From NCBI GenBank assembly GCA_963724385.1, contig CAVRUJ010000002.1:496001-560000 (forward strand): DNA of 64,000 bases, read 5' to 3'. This DNA comes from DASXQK01 sp963724385 (GTDB lineage Bacteria > Pseudomonadota > Alphaproteobacteria > Dongiales > Dongiaceae). Position 1 is the stretch's first letter. Each line of letters begins with the position of its first letter. Shown piece by piece: positions 51,746 to 60,357 of this stretch. Below the pieces are notes generated by a model. The model was given only the letters and a program-made list of their open reading frames with translations. It ran no database searches and was not told the DNA's origin. A program made the translations under genes and the position numbers.

Positions 51746-52882
51746 ATGGCGCGCCGGCTCAACATAGGCCTCATCGGGGCGGGCTTCATCGGCCGGGCCC
51801 ACGTCTTCGGCTACACCGCCCAGCCGGTGATCTTCTCCGAAGCGGCGGCCTTCCCGAACTTGGAACTCTTGGCTGAAGCCACGCCCGAGGTCGCCGCCGC
51901 CGGAGCGGTGCGCCTCGGCTTCCGGCGCCATACCGCCGACTGGCGCTCGCTCATCGCCGATCCCTCCATCGACATCGTCGACATCTGCGTTCCCAGCAAC
52001 CTCCACCGGGAGATCGCGCTCGCGGCCATCGCCGCCGGCAAGGCGGTCTATTGCGAGAAACCGGTCGGGCTGGACGGGATGCAGGCCTCGGAAATCGCCG
52101 AAGCCGCCAGGCGTGCCGGCGTGGCGAGCCTGGTCGGCTTCACCTATCTGCGCAATCCCATGATCGGCCTCGCCCGGCGCCTCATCGAGGAAGGCGCCAT
52201 CGGCCGCGTCCAGCATTTCCGCGGCGCCCACAATGAAGACTACCTGTCCGATCCCGCCCACCCGTTCATCTGGCGCTGCGATCCCGCCATCGCCGGGCGG
52301 GCGGGCGCGCTGGGCGACCTCGGCTGCCACATCATCAGCGTCGCCGAGCTGCTGTGCGGCGAGATCCGCTCCGTCTCGGCCATGACCCGCATCGTGGTGA
52401 AGGACCGGCCGGTCCGCGCCGGGAGCAGCGACATGCGCGCCGTGGGCAATGATGACCAGGTCCAGTTCCTAGCCGAGTTCGCCGGCGGCGCAACCGGACA
52501 TATAGAAGCGAGCCGGGTCGCCAGCGGGAGCAAGATGGACATCACCTTCGAAATCACCGGCAGTGAGGGTGCCATCCATTTCGACGGCGAACGCCTGGGC
52601 GAACTGCGCCTCTATTCACGGCGCGACGCCGCCGACCGCCAGGGCTTCCGCACGATCTCGGCCGGCCCGGCCCATCCACCCTATGGCAGTTTCCTGCCGG
52701 GCGCGGCTCATGGCATCAGCTTCAACGATCTCAAGGTCATCGAAGTCCAGGCCTTGATGCAGCTCGTGGCAGCCGGCGAGCCCGCCGCCCCGGACTTTCA
52801 GGGTGCGGCCCATATCGGCCGTGTGCTGGACGCCGTGCTCGCCTCGGCAGCGGAACGGCGCTGGGTTGCCGTGGATCAGTAA
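51746..52882 (+). CDS. Gfo/Idh/MocA family oxidoreductase, probable inositol-related dehydrogenase
   Basis: 378 residues. The N-terminal Rossmann domain has GLIGAGFIGRAHVFGY, and the family motif YCEKPVG (catalytic Lys) lies near residue 105. The C-terminal alpha/beta domain carries the conserved RAGALGDLGCHIIS region. Enzymes of this family include myo-inositol 2-dehydrogenase (IolG) and scyllo-inositol dehydrogenases. It starts 7 bases after iolE and is the last gene of the iol operon, so it probably supplies the first oxidation of an inositol or a related sugar. It is longer than classical IolG (about 340), so I leave the symbol blank. Confidence 0.85.
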   Translation: MARRLNIGLIGAGFIGRAHVFGYTAQPVIFSEAAAFPNLELLAEATPEVAAAGAVRLGFRRHTADWRSLIADPSIDIVDICVPSNLHREIALAAIAAGKAVYCEKPVGLDGMQASEIAEAARRAGVASLVGFTYLRNPMIGLARRLIEEGAIGRVQHFRGAHNEDYLSDPAHPFIWRCDPAIAGRAGALGDLGCHIISVAELLCGEIRSVSAMTRIVVKDRPVRAGSSDMRAVGNDDQVQFLAEFAGGATGHIEASRVASGSKMDITFEITGSEGAIHFDGERLGELRLYSRRDAADRQGFRTISAGPAHPPYGSFLPGAAHGISFNDLKVIEVQALMQLVAAGEPAAPDFQGAAHIGRVLDAVLASAAERRWVAVDQ

Positions 52883-52975
52883 GGCTGAAACCAGGGTAGA
52901 CAGGAGCCCACGGCCGCCACAGTCTGGCGACCCTTCGAATCAGACCGGACCGGCGGTTTGCCGACGCTCGCTCCC

Positions 52976-54505
52976 ATGAACGCCAAAGCTCCTGCCCCGT
53001 GGCCGCGCGGGGCCCTCTGGATCCTGACGGCGACCATCGTCGCCTCCAGCATGGCCTTCATCGACATGACGGTGGTGAACATCGCGCTTCCGGTGCTGCA
53101 GCGCCGGCTCGGCGCCAGCTTCGTGGAAGCCCAATGGGTGGTCGAGGCCTACACGCTCTTTCTGTCGGCCCTCGTACTGCCCGGCGGGGCGCTGGGGGAT
53201 CTCTATGGCCGGCGCCGGGTCTTCGCCATCGGCATCCTGCTCTTCGCCCTTGCCTCGGCTGCCTGCGGCCTGGCGCCCGATCCGCTGACCTTGATCGCGG
53301 CCCGCGCGCTCCAGGGCATCGGCGGCGCGCTCTTGATGCCGGGAAGCCTCGCCATTCTATCGGCCAGCTTCCCGCGAGAGCGCCAGGGCTATGTCATCGG
53401 CATCTGGTCGGCCGCCTCTGGCGTCGCGGTCTCGATCGCGCCGGCGCTGGGCGGCTGGCTCATCGATGCCTTCTCCTGGCGCGCCGTCTTTCTCATGAAC
53501 CTGCCGCTGGCCGCCGCCGCACTCGCCATCGTCTTGACCAAAGTGCCGGAAAGCCGGTCGCCCCGCGCCGCCCGGCTGGACGTCCCGGGCGCGCTGCTGG
53601 CGATCGTTGGGCTGGGCGGGCTGACGCTGGGCCTGATCCAGGCCGGGCGGGCCGGCTTCGGCGATCCCTTGGCCTTGGGCGGAATAGCCGCTGGTCTGCT
53701 GGGCCTGGGGGGCTTCATAGCCGTGGAGGACGGTTCGGCCCATCCCATGATCCCGCTCGGCCTCTTCCGCCGGCGCGTCTTCGCCGCCATCCAGGGCTTC
53801 ACCTTCCTGCTCTGGGCGGCGCTTTCCGGCGCCCTCTTCTTCGTGCCTTTCCGCCTGATGCAGATCCAGGGCTTCGCGCCGATCGAGGCCGGCGCCTCCC
53901 TGCTTCCCTTCGTCGTTGTCGTATCCCTGCTCTCCAATTGGGCCGGGCGGTTAGTGGACCGCCTGGGCGCGCGCGGCCTGCTTGTGACCGGATCGGCCGT
54001 TGCCGGCCTCGGCTTTCTTTGCCTCGCCCTTCCGGGACTGGAAACGCCCTACTGGCTCGGGATCCTGCCGGCCCTGCTGGTAGTGGGCCTGGGCATGGGT
54101 CTTTGCGTCGCGCCGGTGACGGTGACGGCCCTCAACGCCGCCGGCGCCGAACACGTCGGGTTGGCCTCGGCGGTGAACAACATGGCGGCCCGGGTCGGCG
54201 GGCTCATCGCCATCGCCGTCTTCGGCATCCTGCTGGCCGATCGCTTCGGCTTCGCTCTCGATAGGTCGCTGGCGGCCCTGGCGCTGCCCGACTGGGCCGT
54301 CGCGGCCCTGGCGCCGGAACGCGGCAAGCTCGCGGCCGCCGTCCTGCCTCGGGGACTTTCGAGCGGCCAACAGACGGCGCTTCAGACCGCGATCCGGCTC
54401 GCCTTCCTCGACGGCTATCGCTGGGTCATGGCGGCGGCGGCGGCTCTCGCGCTCACCAGCACCCTCATCGCCGCCCGCTGGCTGGGACGCGAATGGAAGC
54501 CCTAG
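52976..54505 (+). CDS. MFS transporter, DHA2 (EmrB/QacA) subfamily
   Basis: 509 residues with 14 predicted spans, starting at ATG 52976. Motif A GDLYGRRRVFAIG, motif C GLMPGSLAILSASFP-like and GGWLIDAFSWRAVFLMNLP identify the drug/H+ antiporter 14-TM subfamily. It should export toxic or amphipathic compounds from the inner membrane. No membrane-fusion partner (EmrA) or TetR regulator gene is adjacent. Its frame continues 93 bases after the iol operon, but a functional link is doubtful. Confidence 0.9.
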   Translation: MNAKAPAPWPRGALWILTATIVASSMAFIDMTVVNIALPVLQRRLGASFVEAQWVVEAYTLFLSALVLPGGALGDLYGRRRVFAIGILLFALASAACGLAPDPLTLIAARALQGIGGALLMPGSLAILSASFPRERQGYVIGIWSAASGVAVSIAPALGGWLIDAFSWRAVFLMNLPLAAAALAIVLTKVPESRSPRAARLDVPGALLAIVGLGGLTLGLIQAGRAGFGDPLALGGIAAGLLGLGGFIAVEDGSAHPMIPLGLFRRRVFAAIQGFTFLLWAALSGALFFVPFRLMQIQGFAPIEAGASLLPFVVVVSLLSNWAGRLVDRLGARGLLVTGSAVAGLGFLCLALPGLETPYWLGILPALLVVGLGMGLCVAPVTVTALNAAGAEHVGLASAVNNMAARVGGLIAIAVFGILLADRFGFALDRSLAALALPDWAVAALAPERGKLAAAVLPRGLSSGQQTALQTAIRLAFLDGYRWVMAAAAALALTSTLIAARWLGREWKP

Positions 54506-54624
54506 CCGTATCCGCAACGTCGGGGAGAATCCGCGGCTTGCCGCCTTCCGGCTGACACCTCCGGACACGGATGCTAGAAGGAACCGCCTTCGGCTGAAGC
54601 CAGGGCGGAGTCGGGGGATCGCCG

Positions 54625-55185
54625 ATGAAGCCGCTGTTCGAGATGCTCGCGGCCTATAACGTCTGGGCCAATCGCCGCCTTTACGACGCCGCGGCCGGAA
54701 TTCCAGACCCAGATTACCGGGCCGATCGAGGCGCCTTCTTCGGGTCGCTTCACGGCACGCTCAACCATCTGCTGCTGGGCGACCGCATCTGGATGCATCG
54801 CTTCACCGGCGAAGGCGAAGAGCCGGCCAATCTCGACGCGATCCTGTTCGAGGATTTCACGGCGCTGCGCCGCGCGCGAGAAGTCGAGGACGCCCGCATT
54901 GTCCGCTATGTCCACGCTCTCGATGAGGTGCGGCTTGCCGGGACGATCCGATATCGCAGCACCCGCAGTCCTGCCGAGATCGAGCAGCGGCTCGCCCCGC
55001 TCCTGCTCCATTTCTTCAACCATCAGACCCACCACCGCGGCCAGGCTCATTGCCTGCTGACCGGGCTCGCCGGCGAAGCGCCTTCTCTCGATTTGCTGAT
55101 CTTCCAGCGGGAAACCGGCGCCAGCCTGCTGGCCGGCCAAGGCGGCGATTTCTCGCGACCCGAGCGCCGACCGGCCCGACCATGA
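54625..55185 (+). CDS. DinB family protein
   Basis: 186 residues forming the four-helix DinB/YfiT-like metal-binding bundle. The first helix is MLAAYNVWANRRLYDAA. The probable metal histidines lie in LHGTLNHLLLGDRIWMHRF (first His) and FFNHQTHHRGQAHCLL (two His). Members include thiol transferases using bacillithiol or mycothiol and many of unknown role. Its stop overlaps the start of the next membrane protein gene by 4 bases. Confidence 0.9.
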   Translation: MKPLFEMLAAYNVWANRRLYDAAAGIPDPDYRADRGAFFGSLHGTLNHLLLGDRIWMHRFTGEGEEPANLDAILFEDFTALRRAREVEDARIVRYVHALDEVRLAGTIRYRSTRSPAEIEQRLAPLLLHFFNHQTHHRGQAHCLLTGLAGEAPSLDLLIFQRETGASLLAGQGGDFSRPERRPARP

Positions 55186-56651
55186 CGCTCACTTGGCGGA
55201 GGTTCCTGCCCTCCTGGCCCCTGATCGTGGGGCTCGCCGCCTTCGCCCGGGCGCTGGCGAATCCCAAGGGACTGCTCGGCGATCCCGACACCTATCTCCA
55301 CCTCGCCGCCGGACGCTGGATGCTCGACCATCGAGCGCTGCCCTCGGCGGACCCGTTTTCCCACTCCTTGGCCGGCGCCCATTGGGTCGCCCATGAGTGG
55401 CTCTCGGAAGTCCTGATGGCGGCCGTCTTCGGCGCCGGCGGCTGGCGCGGGCTTGTCCTCTTGACCGGCGCCTGCTTCGCGCTTGCCGCCGCGCTCCTGA
55501 CTCGTGGCGTGTTGCGCCGGACCGAGCCCTTGACCGCTCTCATCCTCGCCGTGGGCGGCATCGCCCTCTTCCTGCCCCATCTCCTGGCCCGCGCCCATAT
55601 CCTGGCGCTGCCCGTCTCGGTCGCCTGGTGCGCGGCGCTGTTCGCGGCCAGGGACGAGGGCAAGGGGCCGCCCTATGCCGTCCTGCCGCTGATGCTGCTC
55701 TGGGCCAATCTCTATGGCGGATTCATGTTCGGCCTGGCGCTCGCCGCCTATCTGGGATTGGAAGCCGTGGCCTTTCCCACCGCGGGTCGCGGCCGATTCG
55801 GCGAGCTTTGGCGCTGGGCCGCTTTCGTGCTTGCCGGCGCGGCGCTCTGCCTGGCAACGCCCAACGGCCTCGCGGGATTTCTCCAGCCCATCCGCATGGC
55901 CAACATGCCGGTGCTCCAGGCGACGTTCAACGAGTGGCAGGCCACCGACTTCAGTCAGCTCCAGCCCCTGGAACTATGGATCCTGGGCCCGATCCTGCTC
56001 GGCTTCACCACCGGCGTGCGCTTGCCATTAATGCGGCTCGCCCTGGTGCTGATCCTCATCCACCTCGCCCTTGCCCATGCCCGCCACGCCGATCTCTTGG
56101 GTTTCGTCGGGCCGCTCGCGGTGGCGGGGCCGCTCGGCCCCCAGATCATCGAGCGCATGGGTGGCAAGACCCGGTCGCGTCTGGCGGAACTGCTGGCGCG
56201 TCTGACGCCGAAGGCTTCGTGGCCGGCCGTCGGCGCGGTGGTCCTGGCCTGCCTGTTGATCGCTGTTGCCGCCATGCCGCGGCCGATCATGCGCGGCGAC
56301 GACGGCGTCACGCCGATGTCCGCCCTCGACGCGGCCGAACGCCTGGGCCTCAAAGGGCCCGTCTTCAACAGCGAGGCCTTCGGGGGCTACCTCATCTTCC
56401 GCGGCGTGCCCACCTTCATCGACGGGCGCATCGAGATGTACGGCGACGACTTTCTGAAGAGCTATATGGCGCAAAGCAGCGGCAGCGAGCCGGCCCTCAC
56501 GGACATGCTGGCGCACTATCACATCGCCTGGACTCTGCTGCTCCCCGACGACGGGGCTGTCGCCGCCCTCGATCATCTGCCCGGTTGGAAGCGCGTCTAT
56601 GCCGACAAATGGGCCGTGGTCCACGCCAGGACCGATGCGACGGCGCCGTAA
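55182..56651 (+). CDS. Multi-pass membrane protein, GT-C-like, function unknown
   Basis: 489 residues with about ten predicted spans and a C-terminal soluble domain of about 110 residues. The first loop reads NPKGLLGDPDTYLHLAAGRWML, then DPFSHSLAGAHWVAHEWLSE. An acidic D-x-D plus an invariant-looking His/Trp resembles GT-C glycosyltransferases. The soluble tail holds FGGYLIFRGVPTFIDGRIEMY. I infer a membrane glycosyltransferase-like role. ATG 55182 overlaps the DinB gene stop. It converges on the SMP-30 operon with a 3-base gap. Confidence 0.7.
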   Translation: MTLTWRRFLPSWPLIVGLAAFARALANPKGLLGDPDTYLHLAAGRWMLDHRALPSADPFSHSLAGAHWVAHEWLSEVLMAAVFGAGGWRGLVLLTGACFALAAALLTRGVLRRTEPLTALILAVGGIALFLPHLLARAHILALPVSVAWCAALFAARDEGKGPPYAVLPLMLLWANLYGGFMFGLALAAYLGLEAVAFPTAGRGRFGELWRWAAFVLAGAALCLATPNGLAGFLQPIRMANMPVLQATFNEWQATDFSQLQPLELWILGPILLGFTTGVRLPLMRLALVLILIHLALAHARHADLLGFVGPLAVAGPLGPQIIERMGGKTRSRLAELLARLTPKASWPAVGAVVLACLLIAVAAMPRPIMRGDDGVTPMSALDAAERLGLKGPVFNSEAFGGYLIFRGVPTFIDGRIEMYGDDFLKSYMAQSSGSEPALTDMLAHYHIAWTLLLPDDGAVAALDHLPGWKRVYADKWAVVHARTDATAP

Positions 56652-56654
56652 ACC

Positions 56655-57530
56655 TTAGCCCGCGAATCTCGGCTCCGGCACGCCTTTGATGCCGAGGTCG
56701 TAGATGGCAAAGAGGCTGCCGCGCAGCACGCCGTCGCCGGGAAAACGCGGCAAAGGCGGTTTCGCCATGGAGGTGACGTAGAGCACGTCGAGCTTCGGGC
56801 CGCCGAACATGACGCTGGTCACCTTCTTGACCGGCATCTCTATCACCCGCTCGATCTTGCCGTCGGGGGTATAGCGGATGAGCTTGCCGTCATAGACCTG
56901 GGCGTTCCACAGGCAGCCCTCGGCATCGACGGTCGAGCCGTCGGCCGCCCCGCCGGTCGAGGTGTCGAGCTTGGCGAAGACCCGGCGACTGGCGACGTTG
57001 CCGGTGGCGAGATCGTAGTCGTAAGCCCAGATTTCCCCCGACCAGGAATCGGCGAAGTAGAAGATCTTCCCGTCCGGGCTCCAGCAGGGACCGTTGGAGA
57101 CAATGATCTTGTCGTCGATCTTGTGGAGCGAGAGATCGGGGTCGAGACGGTAGAGAGCGCCGTTCGGCCCTTCCTCCATCGTGTCCATGGTTCCGGCGAT
57201 GAAACGCCCGCGCTTGTCCACCTTCCCATCGTTAATCCGGTTGTTGTTCCGGCCAGGTTCGGGATCGACGATGAGGTCCAGGTTGCCGGACTTGAAGTCG
57301 AGGAAATGGAAGCCGCGCGCCAGCGACAGTAGCGCGCCGCCTTTCTTTCGCAGCGCCATGGAGCCGATCTTCTGGGGCAAGTCCCAGGCCCGGATTTCGC
57401 GGCCGTCCGCAGTGCAGCGGAACACGTTCATGCCGAAGCTGTCGATCCAGTAGAGCCGCTGCTCCTCCACGTCCCACAGCGGGCCCTCGCCCAGGATCGT
57501 CTTCACGTCCACCAGCACGTCGATGCGCAT
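56655..57530 (-). CDS. SMP-30/gluconolactonase family lactonase (copy 1)
   Basis: 291 residues, a six-bladed propeller. Metal-site residues are visible: Glu in LGEGPLWDVEEQRLYWIDS, Asn in NNNRINDGKVDKRGRF, Asn in SNGPCWSPDGK and Asp in AADGSTVDAEGCLWNAQ. SMP-30 enzymes hydrolyse aldonolactones such as gluconolactone or L-gulono-lactone. It is the last gene of the seven-gene operon and a close paralogue of the gene just upstream (57564-58439), with identical length and matching ends (VPEPRFAG). Confidence 0.9.
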   Translation of the reverse strand: MRIDVLVDVKTILGEGPLWDVEEQRLYWIDSFGMNVFRCTADGREIRAWDLPQKIGSMALRKKGGALLSLARGFHFLDFKSGNLDLIVDPEPGRNNNRINDGKVDKRGRFIAGTMDTMEEGPNGALYRLDPDLSLHKIDDKIIVSNGPCWSPDGKIFYFADSWSGEIWAYDYDLATGNVASRRVFAKLDTSTGGAADGSTVDAEGCLWNAQVYDGKLIRYTPDGKIERVIEMPVKKVTSVMFGGPKLDVLYVTSMAKPPLPRFPGDGVLRGSLFAIYDLGIKGVPEPRFAG

Positions 57531-57563
57531 CGGTACCTCCCCTGTCTCTGACTTGCGTTGCGC

Positions 57564-58439
57564 TCAGCCGGCAAAGCGCGGCTCAGGCACGCCCTTGACG
57601 CCCAAACCATGGACCGCGAACAGCCCGCCCGCCTCCTTCTCCTTGGGCGCCACGCCGGCGATGGGCCGGGCCATGGAGGTGACGAAGGCGATGTCGAGGT
57701 TTGGGCCGCCGAAGCTGAGGCTCGTGGTCGAGCCTACCGGAAGGCCCACCATGCGGTCGACCGTCCCATCCGGCGCGAAGCGGATGAGCCTCCCGGAATA
57801 GACCTCGGCCGACCAGATGAATCCCTCGCTGTCCACCGTCGCGCCGTCGGGATAGCCGCGCAGCTTGTCGAAGGACGCGAACGGGCGCCGGTTGGCGACC
57901 TTGCCGGTCGCGATGTCGTAGTCATAGGCGTAGAGCGCCTTGATCGAGGTGTCGGCGAAATAGAAGGTCCTGTCGTCCAGGCTCCAGCAGGGCCCGTTGG
58001 AGCAGGTGATCCCGCCGTCGAGCTTCTGGACCTTGAGGTCCGGCCCGAGACTGTAGAGGCCGCACAGCGGGTCGCGCTCCTCGGTGTCCATGTAGCCGGC
58101 AACGAACCGCCCGCGCCGGTCGACCTTGCCGTCGTTCATGCGGATGCGCGGCTTGCCCGGATCCGGGTCGACGATGCGGGCGACCTCGCCGGTCTTGAAA
58201 TCGAGGAAATGGAAGCCGGACTTGAGCGACAGGACCGCGCCTCCGCCCCGCTTGCGCAGCGCCATGGAACCGATGGGCTCGGGCAGCGGCCAGGTTTTGC
58301 GGCTGCCGCCCTTGGGGTCGCAGACATGCACCGCGGGCCCGAGGCTGTCGATCCAGTAGAGCCGCTGTTCCTCCACGTCCCAGAGCGGGCCTTCGCCGAG
58401 CGCCGCGCGGGCATCGATGATCATCTCGATTTTGAGCAT
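57564..58439 (-). CDS. SMP-30/gluconolactonase family lactonase (copy 2)
   Basis: 291 residues with the same propeller and metal residues as copy 1: LGEGPLWDVEEQRLYWIDS, PRIRMNDGKVDRRGRFV, SNGPCWSLDDR and DGATVDSEGFIWSAE. It starts 11 bases after the BKACE gene and ends 33 bases before copy 1. Having two lactonases suggests two lactone substrates or ring forms, for example 1,4- and 1,5-lactones of the same aldonate; this is inference. Confidence 0.9.
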   Translation of the reverse strand: MLKIEMIIDARAALGEGPLWDVEEQRLYWIDSLGPAVHVCDPKGGSRKTWPLPEPIGSMALRKRGGGAVLSLKSGFHFLDFKTGEVARIVDPDPGKPRIRMNDGKVDRRGRFVAGYMDTEERDPLCGLYSLGPDLKVQKLDGGITCSNGPCWSLDDRTFYFADTSIKALYAYDYDIATGKVANRRPFASFDKLRGYPDGATVDSEGFIWSAEVYSGRLIRFAPDGTVDRMVGLPVGSTTSLSFGGPNLDIAFVTSMARPIAGVAPKEKEAGGLFAVHGLGVKGVPEPRFAG

Positions 58440-58450
58440 CTCTTTTCCCC

Positions 58451-59383
58451 CTAGAACGCCACCTGGTCGCCGCCCTTGAGGCTCAGGATCTCCCGCGCCT
58501 CGTCAGGGGTGGCGACCTCGAGCGACATGCCCTCCAGGATCTGGCGGATCAGGCGCACCTGATCGCCGTTGGACTTCGCGAGCTTGCCCGGGCCGGCCCA
58601 GAGGGAATCCTCGAGCCCGACCCTGACGTTGGAGCCCATGGCCGCGCCAATGGAGGCGAGCGTGATCTGGTTGCGCCCCGCGCCCAGGATCGACCACTGA
58701 TAGGCATCGCCGAACAGGCGGTCGGCCGTGCGCTTCATGTGCATCAGGTCCTCAGGATGCGTGCCGATGCCGCCCAGGATGCCGAACACCGACTGCACGA
58801 AGAGCGGCGGCTTCACCAGCCCGCGGTCGAGAAAATGCCGCAGGTTGTAGAGATGCGCGATGTCATAGCACTCGAACTCGAATCGCGTGCCGTTGTTGGC
58901 GCAGGTCTTCAGGATGTACTCGATCTCCCGGAAGCTGTTGCGGAACACCAGGTCGCGGGTGTTTTCCAGGTGCTGTCGCTCCCACTCGAACTTGAAGTCC
59001 TTGTATTTCTCCAGCAGCGGGAACAGCCCGAAATTGATCGACCCCATGTTGAGGGAGGCTACCTCGGGCTTGAAGGTGGCGGCCGGCAGCACGCGCTCCT
59101 CGACCTTCATGTAGGGGCTGCCGCCGGTGGTGATGTTGATGACGGCGTTGGTGCCCTGCTTGATCCGCGGCAGGAAGCGCCCGAAAGCGGCCGGGGTCTG
59201 GTCGGGCTGGCCGGTCTCGGGGTTGCGGGCGTGGAGATGCAGGATCGAAGCCCCCGCCTCCGCCGCGGCCAGCGCTTCCCGCGTGATGTCGTCGGGCGTG
59301 ATCGGCAGATGGGGCGACATGGTGGGCGTGTGGATCGCGCCCGTCACGGCACAGGTGATGATGACCTTCCGCTTGGCTGCCAT
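58451..59383 (-). CDS. Beta-keto acid cleavage enzyme (BKACE / 3-keto-5-aminohexanoate cleavage family)
   Basis: 310 residues, a TIM barrel. The zinc histidines are H49 and H51 (ILHLHARNPETGQP), and the metal glutamate is E258 in RVGLEDSLW. The N-terminus is VIITCAVTGAIHTPTMSP. Family members react a beta-keto acid with acetyl-CoA to give acetoacetate and a new CoA thioester. The founding enzyme binds an amino substrate through an acidic residue shortly after the VTGA segment; here that stretch reads IHTPT, so a non-amino substrate is likely. It lies between a hydroxyacid dehydrogenase and lactonases, suggesting that the beta-keto acid comes from a sugar acid. Confidence 0.88.
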   Translation of the reverse strand: MAAKRKVIITCAVTGAIHTPTMSPHLPITPDDITREALAAAEAGASILHLHARNPETGQPDQTPAAFGRFLPRIKQGTNAVINITTGGSPYMKVEERVLPAATFKPEVASLNMGSINFGLFPLLEKYKDFKFEWERQHLENTRDLVFRNSFREIEYILKTCANNGTRFEFECYDIAHLYNLRHFLDRGLVKPPLFVQSVFGILGGIGTHPEDLMHMKRTADRLFGDAYQWSILGAGRNQITLASIGAAMGSNVRVGLEDSLWAGPGKLAKSNGDQVRLIRQILEGMSLEVATPDEAREILSLKGGDQVAF

Positions 59384-59398
59384 GACGCCTCCTGTTCG

Positions 59399-60346
59399 CT
59401 AGTCGCCGATGTCCTTGGCCGCGCGTCGCTTGTGCTGGAGCAGCGCCATGAGGCGCCGATCGCGCCAGGCCTGGCGTTTGCCAAGGTCGCCCTGTTTCAG
59501 GCGCTTGCGCCGGTCGCGCTCGATCTCCGCCAGCACGGGTCCCTTCCAGTCGGCCGCACGGGTCTGGGAGGGGAACAGCTTTTCGTAGATCCCGCTGTAG
59601 CGCAGCACGTAGTCGCGCACGCCCCCGGGCGCGTTGAGGTCGATGGTCTCGAAGGGACCCATGAAGCTCCAGCGCAGCGCCAGCCCCTCGCGCAGGCCGA
59701 CATCCACGTCCTCGATGCTGGCGTAGCCGTCGGCGACCAGCCGAAAGGCCTCCTGCAGCAGCGCGCCCTGCATCCGATTCATGACGAAGCCGTCAATCTC
59801 GCGCTTCATGACGATGGGCGCCTGGCCGGCCTTGGTCATGAAATCGGCCGCGCGGGCAACGACCGCGGGATCGGTCCAGGGTGCCGGAACCACCTCGACC
59901 GCCGGCACGAGATAGGGCGGATTGATGGGATGGACGACCAGGCAGCGGGCGCGGCCGGCAACGCTTTCGGTGAAGGCGGAGGGCAGCAGGGCCGAGGTCG
60001 AGCTCGCCAGCACTGCATCGGGCGGCGCCAGTCGGTCGAGTTCCGGGAACAGGGCGCGCTTCACTTCGATCTTTTCCGGCGCGTTCTCCTGGACATGGAC
60101 CACGCCCGCGAGCGCCTTGCCGAGATCGTCGGTCGTCGCGATGCGCCGGCGGACCTCGCCGGGGCTCTGTCCCTCCAGCAGGTCGTAGCGCGCGAGATCG
60201 GGCAGCACGGAATCGACGAAGGCAAGCGCCTGGTCGAGGGCGGCCGGAACGCTGTCGGCCACGCTCACGTCATGACCGGCGCGGGCGAAACTGATCGTCC
60301 AGGCCCGCCCGATCAATCCGGCGCCGACGACTGCTACCTTGGCCAT
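59399..60346 (-). CDS. 3-hydroxyacyl-CoA dehydrogenase family protein (lambda-crystallin / L-gulonate 3-dehydrogenase-like)
   Basis: 315 residues from ATG 60346. NAD motif VVGAGLIGRAW (residues 6-16). The catalytic His/Glu pair and its setting, SSTSALLPS then HPINPPYLVPAVEVVP, closely match lambda-crystallin (CRYL1), the mammalian L-gulonate 3-dehydrogenase. The C-terminal domain has GFVMNRMQGALLQEAFRL and LRWSFMGPFETIDLNAPGG. It probably oxidises a 3-hydroxy (sugar) acid to the 3-keto acid for the BKACE gene that follows 15 bases later. L-carnitine dehydrogenase is the main alternative; it also pairs with BKACE. Confidence 0.85.
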   Translation of the reverse strand: MAKVAVVGAGLIGRAWTISFARAGHDVSVADSVPAALDQALAFVDSVLPDLARYDLLEGQSPGEVRRRIATTDDLGKALAGVVHVQENAPEKIEVKRALFPELDRLAPPDAVLASSTSALLPSAFTESVAGRARCLVVHPINPPYLVPAVEVVPAPWTDPAVVARAADFMTKAGQAPIVMKREIDGFVMNRMQGALLQEAFRLVADGYASIEDVDVGLREGLALRWSFMGPFETIDLNAPGGVRDYVLRYSGIYEKLFPSQTRAADWKGPVLAEIERDRRKRLKQGDLGKRQAWRDRRLMALLQHKRRAAKDIGD

Positions 60347-60357
60347 GGTCCGGCCCT

